From: Casuarius casuarius
Taxonomy: Eukaryota; Chordata; Aves; Casuariiformes; Casuariidae
Reading direction: 5' to 3'
NCBI GenBank assembly: GCA_003342895.1
Contig: PTFA01000191.1
Coordinates: 854,589-918,588 of the forward strand
Length of the DNA stretch: 64,000 nucleotides
Positions within the stretch are counted from its first letter, which is position 1. Every line of letters begins with the position of its first letter. The notes below the pieces were generated by a model that was not told the origin of the DNA, did no database searches, and saw only the letters and a program-made list of their open reading frames with translations. Shown piece by piece: positions 28,901 through 37,900 of this stretch. A program made the translations under genes and the position numbers.

Positions 28901-31900
28901 CTAAATGTGAAATCTGATTAAACATGAGTTTTAATATACATTTAGAAGTAATTACACTGGGAAAACAAATGACTCTAGGAATAAGTTGATATACTTTCAT
29001 AAATTAAACCAAATACTGAAGAATTAAAAGACGCCAAGAGAAAAGTTAGGCTTTTAATTTAGCATGAGAATCCAAGAACCTAAATCGTAAACTAACAAAC
29101 CACCTTGGTAGGAAATACTCCTAGACTACTTAGCCATTTCTTTAATGGTTTTCAGTTATACTTCATGTTACTGATATCCTACAGCAGAAATTAAAGATGA
29201 ACAGAAGCCCTACAACTAATTCTGTCCTACCATGTTAAATGAATGCATGGAATGTGTCAGCAACCTCAAACCAAAGAGGCGAATAGAAGAGGAATGGTAC
29301 TAAGGAGAATGGAGTTAATCTCAATAAGCTAATGATGAGCAACAGTTCTCAGGGGCCTGAAATAACCTATGAGAGACCGCAGTGTCCTCTCCTTTTCCTT
29401 TACTCACTAAAGCACTCTACAGCCAAAGAGGGTACTATTTAGCATTCAGTTTAACTCAAGATTTAGAGGTGCTGAGGGGGGCACTAAAAGCCTGCAGCAC
29501 AGCCCCTCTACAGTATCACAAGGCTTTAACAGCTGCCTTGGCTCCTTCAGCAGAGGGAAACAACTTTGAGGTGCAGAATTTATTAATATTATAATAATGT
29601 TGCTGCTGTACATCAGTGTTTTTCTTCCTTCTCCAATTTCCCCAGCATTAAAGTAAGATTTTCTGCTCTTCATTGTAAGAGAACTGAAATGCATAAAAGG
29701 AAAGAATAAACATACTTTGAGTCAATTTGATGAGTCTGGGGTCTCTGTTTTTTAAGAATGAAGAATTTCTATCACAGGAGTAGCAGCTAACACATATTTA
29801 AAGAGAGTTGTTATTCTTCTTATTAGTTAATAATTTTACCCATGATGTATATGAAACTGGATAGGAGCTGAAGTTTTGATTAAAAAAAACAGTATCATAG
29901 AACTGTTTTATCTAATAAATAAAACTACTGGGAACAAACTGAATTGGTCAGAAAAAAATAACTGTAAGAAAATATTTTGAATGTATATCTAATGCTTGAA
30001 ACAGAGATCATAGATGGCTAAGAGACCAACTGTACTGCTTTTTTCATCTCTTTTGAAAAAACAGTCAAGAAATATTTTTGAAAAACTGATCCTGTATCTT
30101 TCAGATTTTTACAATTAAAGTCTTCGTCATCTCTCCATCTTTAAAATTCAGACTAGGATACTTCTCCAAGTTTTTTTTCATTCACTTCTGATTTTAAAAG
30201 CAGCTTATATGAGAAAATATTCTACATAATACCTTTTAATGACAGTTTTGCCATCTAATCAGATTGTTTCCATATCACCAAAACACAAGCATGTACTTTT
30301 GGGGGAAAAAAAAAAAAAAAGAACAGAACACCAGCTATGGTTTATATATACAGACTGCAAATCCAGTTAAGTTTATGGCACAGTCAGACCATTTTAAAAA
30401 AAGTACATTTTCAGTTCATTTTAAAAAATCCCCTAGGCTTCAACTTATTTTCCAAGAAGAAAAAATCTTACATATGCAAATGTAACATTTGCAAAACACA
30501 CTTTAGTTTTGTTTGTTTGTTCCTTAGCATAATTGTTTTTGTCACAAAGAGACACACTTAGATGATTCCACCCAGCAATACAAGGATAAAGGGCAAGAAT
30601 TATTAACAACATTTCTTCCTATTGAAGTTTCACTTCTCAAGTAAGTTGTTCATTAATCAAGATTACAAAGCTGATTACAGCAAGACCACCCAATAATATC
30701 AGATCACTACAGAACAAAGAATGAAATTAGGTATTAATAATTTTTTTTNAAAAAAAGCATAGTTCTTGGCTATTCAGTAGTTAGGCTTTGCTTGGTTGGT
30801 TGTACTATGAAAACAATTAGCCCTTGGTAACTGTTCTGCATGATATTTGTTTCCTGCAAACTGCTGGTCTTGAATTTGCAAGCTATGTGTAATTATTCCT
30901 CTCTGTGAATGCCTTCTATTAAGCACACCACTAGGGGAAAAACAAGGCTTTCATTTACAAAGATTTCATATGAAAGAATGAGGTCATTAAAAACAAAATA
31001 AAAATGAAATTTCCCTTTAAATTGTGAAAGGAGGAAAAAGGAACTGCCCAATCATAAAACTAAGTTCTCCTTTACTAAAAATGTGGTATTTAGGTGGTTA
31101 TCAACCTATTATTCTGGGACAAGCACACATTCTTACATACATGCTTTCTCTATTAAACTATTTTGTTCCTTATACTCTTTTGCATGGTAGAGAAAAACTC
31201 CTCATAAAACTAAATGACAAAAGGCCAAAAACAACACTCCTATTTACTAACCTAGAAACATATCTGCACTGCAAGTAAGATTTTCTTGCAATTCTGCATG
31301 CAAGTTGTCATCTGATACAACTGCCCACTTAAAACAAAAAAAGACAACAAAAAAAAAAAAATCACACAACCAATAATTACTCTTCAGTTAGAGATACAGC
31401 ATCCTTGGGCATTTCATTACACAACTCCTTATTTTTTGCATATGGTGTGAAAACATCATTTCTCTACTCCTTTATAGCGTATATGTTCATAATGACAAGA
31501 AGTGGAAAGCATCACTGACAGTCAATGTTTCACTCGACTTCTATCAATATAGGCGAGATAGACAAGATCCCTACCTGCTAAACAGATCTCCAGCTGGCAG
31601 GAGAATATGCAAAGCTAATGATGATATCCTTTCTATCAATCCCTCTCCTCCCTAAGTCAATACTGGTTGTAAGGAAAGCATCTTTAGATAGGCAACACCA
31701 AATAAAGCATGTCTTAATCTTGCAAACTTGTTTCGTGTTCTCTTTATTAGGTTCCATCCATAGTATTACTCAGCTTGTTCTACCCGTTTCACAAAAAGTG
31801 ATTATCACAGACAAACAGAAAAGGCGGCAGGAAAGACTCCTCCTCAAGAAGACTTATTAAAAGTTGCCAGAGAGCTTAAGGCAGTAACTTGAATCACTAT

Positions 31901-34900
31901 CATAAATATGTTCAACTTATAGCATGACAGGCTCATTCTTCTGTTCTTCAAATAGAAGACAGTGAAAGTTTCATTCACTATTTATCATTTAACATACTAA
32001 GGTAAGATACTACTTTTGGCAAATCAAATTGACCAAAATAGTATTTATAAGTATTTTAGGAAATTAAACAGCAAGCTTGGGATTGAATTACAGGTATTAG
32101 GTATTTATATTACAGATAAATAGCTCTCAGATTACTATTGTTGAAAAGCAATCACCTAGTGAATTCAAAACTCTGAACACTAAAACCTAAGGCAAGCTGG
32201 CAAGCATTTTATAAAGCCATCATCAGATACTTAGGGGCCTTCCAAAAATACATGCATTCTAACTCCATTCTCCAAACAAGGACAGCAGATTCTCAAGTCA
32301 ATTCAAGCTCGTGCTTCTAATACTTCGACAGTGTTTAGAGCAACACAAAGGAAATAGTGAGACATTCACAAAGGACAGATGAAACATTTCTTCTATTTAA
32401 AATACTGAAAGGTTGGGTCATTAGATGATGGAAAGACCCTTCCTTGCTTACTATCTCAGCTTAAAATTTAGCAAAACAAATCACTTGGGTGCTACTTTGT
32501 AAAAATCTGAGCTTATCGCAAGTTCCCATTGCTCTTCCTCATAGAGACAAAACATTAAAGAAGGCATGTTAGAGAGAAGGCATTAAAAGAAAAAAAAAAG
32601 GGGGGGGGGAACGATAATTGTCTCCTTTGGTCACGAGTGCTCCTTTTATTTTTCTATTAACTGCCAAAATGTTTTTGCATTAATTTATCCAGTCAGAAAT
32701 CTTCCCTTAATTCCATGAACTTCCAAAGTCAGTTGATTTTGTTACATGTACATACTTCTAATAACCCTGAGGGATTTTTTTGTATTTAAAAAGAAGATTT
32801 TGCAGTCATACTATGGTTAATGGTTAACTTATTCCTAGCCTCACCTCAGAAACTACATACAATTTTCACTCACTCAAAATCACACTGTTTTTCAAATTAA
32901 AACTTTGAATGCCATATAAAAGCCCAAAAGATAGTTTTCCTTTGTTTTTTGAAAGAAATTTCCATTCAGCAAGGAGATATATTATTGCTTTAAAAAAGCC
33001 AGATAAACTAATTTTTAAAATAATTTTAACATCTCAAATTTCACATGAAATCTACAGAACAACTGCTTTTCTAAATGCAGAAAGTTTAGAAGCATTCACT
33101 TTTAAATGTGTCCAAAAATGTCTATGAAGCCTATATTTATCTAGCTATCCATAAAAGTATAAAACTGTGCAAAACAAAGTGCCATAACCAGAAAATAGAC
33201 CATCATATTACTTATTAATTAGTAAAAATGCCACAAAACAAAAAAGGCTTATCCCCTTTTTGAAAATAAAAAAAATTATCACATGGTATCTCATCCAATT
33301 TTATGAAGCAATGAAGAGTGACAATATCTAAATTACTGGAGAACTGTAACACTGTTAGTTGTTTCATAGCACCTTTACTGATGAAAGATGTGTCATGACA
33401 GAGCAATTCTCGAAACCAGAAAAAAATTCAGGGAAATGTAACAAGCTATACAAAGATGTTAAACTAAGCATTTCAATCGTACCCAACAGGAAAATACTGA
33501 AAGAGAGGTTTCAATAAAGAGGATATTTTTCCCCAAGAACAGGCACTGAAACAAAGTCATAAAGAGCAGGGACACTTTTTAATGTTAAAAAAGTCCCATA
33601 AAAACTACTCTGGGGAAACCCTGTAGAGCGCTTAATTTATGAAAATGATAAGTCACCATGAAAAAACTAAACTTTCATGTCACCACCACCATTTATAAAA
33701 CCACTATTTAAGTCTATCCTAAAAAAAGTCCATACTATTGAAGCTTCCAGGTACTGTATTTGGAAAAAAGCTACCACATACTTAACATAAGTTCTGAAAG
33801 TTAGTACACTTTTATAGGAATGAAAAATGATCAAAAATATTTCCTCTATTTTATCTAACACAAGTGAGCATTCATTTTAAACTAATAAGGTTTGCTTTTA
33901 TGCCTAATTACTCTGGTTAGTATTCTGTGTTGCCATCCAGGTTGACAACTGTACCAGTATGAAACAGGCCATCAGACAAAAGAAAACATCTCATCAGTTC
34001 AGTGCCCCCACAGAAGTGTGATTTCAGCTTTTAAAGGACTCTAGAGACTCAAGAGAGATTGTAAATAACAAATTTAAATGGAATCTTATTTTGGTTAGGT
34101 AAGACTAACTTGCACAGAGAATAACTAAGAGACCTGAAGCTACCAAAACCCAGGTTTCATTGATACCACAACTCCTTAAGAAAATACACATCCCTTTCCC
34201 TCATCCCTCCCCTATTATCTTCTTTTCTCTTATTTTTATCCTCCTACATCAATAGGATCTTAGAAGAATAATTATCAAACTGTTTACAGTTTAATTTATG
34301 CTTATTTAAAGCCAACAAAAGAGGAGAAGCTGGAATTGTCCTAAGAAAACGTAAAACAAGCATAGTTACTTTGAGAAGATGTATCATCATAGCCTAAGTC
34401 AAGGAGTCTGGAACAGGGAATGAAATGTCTCAGTAAAGGTTTAATTAAACTACTGACTTTTCATCTGTGAAACAACTGTATGTGCTGTGCTTTATTTCTC
34501 CCCTCTCTTACAAGTTTTTTTTTAACTTTTGTTCTTCAGCAGAAGAGAGTGGGAAGATTAAGCAAAGGTTGCTACCAACATGTAGTTTGAAAATTGAGAG
34601 CCCAGGAACTAATTATCATTGAAGCACAACTAAAAAAGGGGGGGGGTGGGGGGTGGGGGGGCTATTGGCAAGTAATCACGGCAGAATTATATACTGCATT
34701 ACCTAAATAATTTCATAATGGGGTAAGGGAACACTAGGACACAGGTATTCAACAGAATTAACAGAGTCTTCCTACCCTTCACCAGGGCAAGGAGTGTCAC
34801 ATGCAGAAAAAAGAAAATGAAGAAACATCCAACTATTTCTGAGTCCTTCTAACAAAAGCTTTGTTTTCCTTATTTACAGGAGAGGTTCACATCATGCTTT

Positions 34901-37900
34901 GACTCATTTTCTGTGCTGAATAAACATGTACCTGCAACCATAACTACCAAGGGATTATCTTAAAAGAGCCACTCCCATATTATCTAGAATTTTTCACTGA
35001 AGTTCTAGAAGGAAGATATTTTGGTAACACAACTAGAACCTGCTTTGATGCAGTCCCAGCAATAATACATNCTTACTAGAAGACAGCCAAGTGTCATGTA
35101 ATAGCACTACAGAACTGCAAACAAGCCACTAATATGCTACCTAACCCTCTTGGCACTGGTAACAATTTTCACTTGAAACCAATGTTCAGTACTAAGTTTC
35201 ATCAGAAGTCAGGTCATTATATCTGAATGTAACAGATACTTGGGAAAAAGGGTATTTCTTGAGAGGTGACTTTGACCCACCCTGCCACCAGCTGGGTAAA
35301 GATACAATTGTCTTCAGGGAAAGCTGCAAGACCTTCTACGTTCTTCACCATCTGCTTTCGTATATAGATTACTTCTGTCACGCTACTAGCCATATTTTTC
35401 CACTTGTCCCACCTGTCAGGTCCATCACAGAAAAGTGGCAATGCTTTGAAACCTATCGGATTCCTCCTCGGTATGTTACTGGCTCACAAACACGTAACAG
35501 AACAACATACACACTCATGAGATGGGTATACCCAAGAACCATGGCAAGTCCAGTGTTTCATCTTAAAGCATTCCTCTTTATTAAGGACGTGCTTTGGTTT
35601 TAGTCATGTCTTTGAGGGGCTGAAAGCATGAATAGAGTTGCCATATTTCTCATATTTTCGAGTTTATTTTACTGAGGCAGGTGGAAAAGGAAGAAATTTA
35701 AGGTCTGTGAGCCGCGACTAAAATCCTTTAGTATAATCTTTCTGCAGGATGGTTTCATAAAACATTTAAAACCTCATCTTGTAAACAATGAATTTTCATG
35801 CAGCACATGATCACATAAACAGTAAGATATATACCATTAAAAGGCACACCATGATACAGGTAAGGTATCTTCTGTCTTTTCAAATTCCTCTCTCTAGGCG
35901 TTTAGACATATGGTATAATTTTAAGTGCCATATTACAAGTTTAAATTAAACGTATTTTATTTTCAATATAAGAAAGCTAAAAGACTGGACCCCAGTGTGA
36001 GATTAACAGAATATTGACCAGATCTCTTAACTATTGAGGGTTTTATTTTTCACATACACTTAAGGAACAGGAGGAATTTATAACTCAAGTAGCCATATAT
36101 TGTCCACTTGTGGCTTAGCTCCAGAGCAAAGGTTCAATACAGTTCACAAAGCCTGAACACTGCAGACATGCAGGGAGCATAGCTTGATGTTACACCATAA
36201 AAGCACTAGAAGCAGAGGGAGGGGGAGGATTTTTTTTGTTTTTCCGTGTGAATCTGGAGAGTCTCCAAATTCCTGACCATCCTCCTAATTACCTCACGTA
36301 CAAGCCTTCTTGTACCCCACCACCATACTCACTGATCAAAACTACTCTGAGTCCAAACTGTGAAGCTTGAAGTAACTATGGGTTGGGTATTTTGAATTTA
36401 AATATATTGCTGCTCACTCAAAGGATGGGCAAGATCTGGCCAGTTTGGGAGCATGATACAAATGAGTAACTACCCATTGATTTTTCTAGCACTTTGTCCA
36501 CAAGTTAGTTACCCACACAAATTTCTTCTTGAGATTAGCTAGTTAAACACAGCAGATCACAGAGGAATACTGTGCTTAAGTCAGGGAGATGTTTACTCAA
36601 ACCTGTAAGAACCACATCCTCAAAAAGTTAATAAGATAATTAGTAAGCTAAGTAAATAAATAAATTAGTAATAATCTAAACTATCAAAGACCCTTCTACC
36701 AATTAGCTTCCATGCTCTCACTGAGCACAACTTTTTCACAGGCACCATCTGAGGAGAAACTAGTGTGCTACCTCTTTTCTCATTCATGATCACATGCAGT
36801 GCCTTCAGCACAAGCTTTTCCTCACACTGTAGTACTTTCAGACCTTCTTGTATATATTTTCTCCTATCAATGTAATGTCACAAGGAAAATGCTTTTAATC
36901 TCAAACTTAATCTGAAGTATCACTAACCAGTCAGCACTTCAGACTACCAATGAGGTTCTTCAGGCATAAAATCTTGAAATCTGATACACACTGAACACTG
37001 GAAAGAGAGCATCTTTGTTCTTTAAAGGTTAAACTTCTTCCAGAGCAGTAACTCCGGCTCTGCACATTCTTTACAACACTGAAAGAAAGCACACACTCTG
37101 GTTCAAACAGAACTACGCAGATGCCGACTGACCAGAGAGCTGCTCCTGAGCGGATCATACAGTGGCCAAGTTTTGCTTCTCTCTCTCGATAAGCCACTAA
37201 CATAGGACCCTCTCCTCCAGCTAGTTATTGATTTCTTACACCTAATAACAAAGAGTCTTTGAGGTTGCTACATATCAAACTTGACTGAACTAGGTCAGCA
37301 GATTAAAAAAATTACTAGAACACAAGAAGTACAAATCATAAACATCACTTCTCCTCCTTGTTTCTTAGGGAAATAATCTGAAATGAGCTTACCAAATGTT
37401 AGTATTTCTACTGATTGTCCTAAACAGGGACTGTGCACAAGAGCTCTTAAAAGGATCTTTTCCTGCTGCAATTTACTGACTAATAGTAGAACATGGCCAC
37501 TCAAGTCCTTGCAAATTGTAGCGCAGAGTTAAAAATATATTAACTGGCTTCAACATTAAGAATAAAAAGACTAGGTTATGGTTTCAGCTCTAAGCGTACA
37601 TTTGAGAAAAAAGCTCAGCCTCACCACAGATAAGGGTATCACAAAATACCAGTAAAATGACCTCCTCTAAAGCTACAAAAAGACCTCTTAATATCAAACT
37701 AAGTGATGTTAGTAACAGCAAATTTCTTATGTATTAATCTTTCCAGGAACACTGCAGGAAGTATATTTTTGTACTGTTTTCCCCAAAACATCACAAATAC
37801 TTTGACACTGACTGATGTGAGTACGTTTCCAAAACCAGGAACAGCAAAACATACCACTAACTTTTCACTAAATGCTCCTGTAGCTTTGCAAGGACATGCA

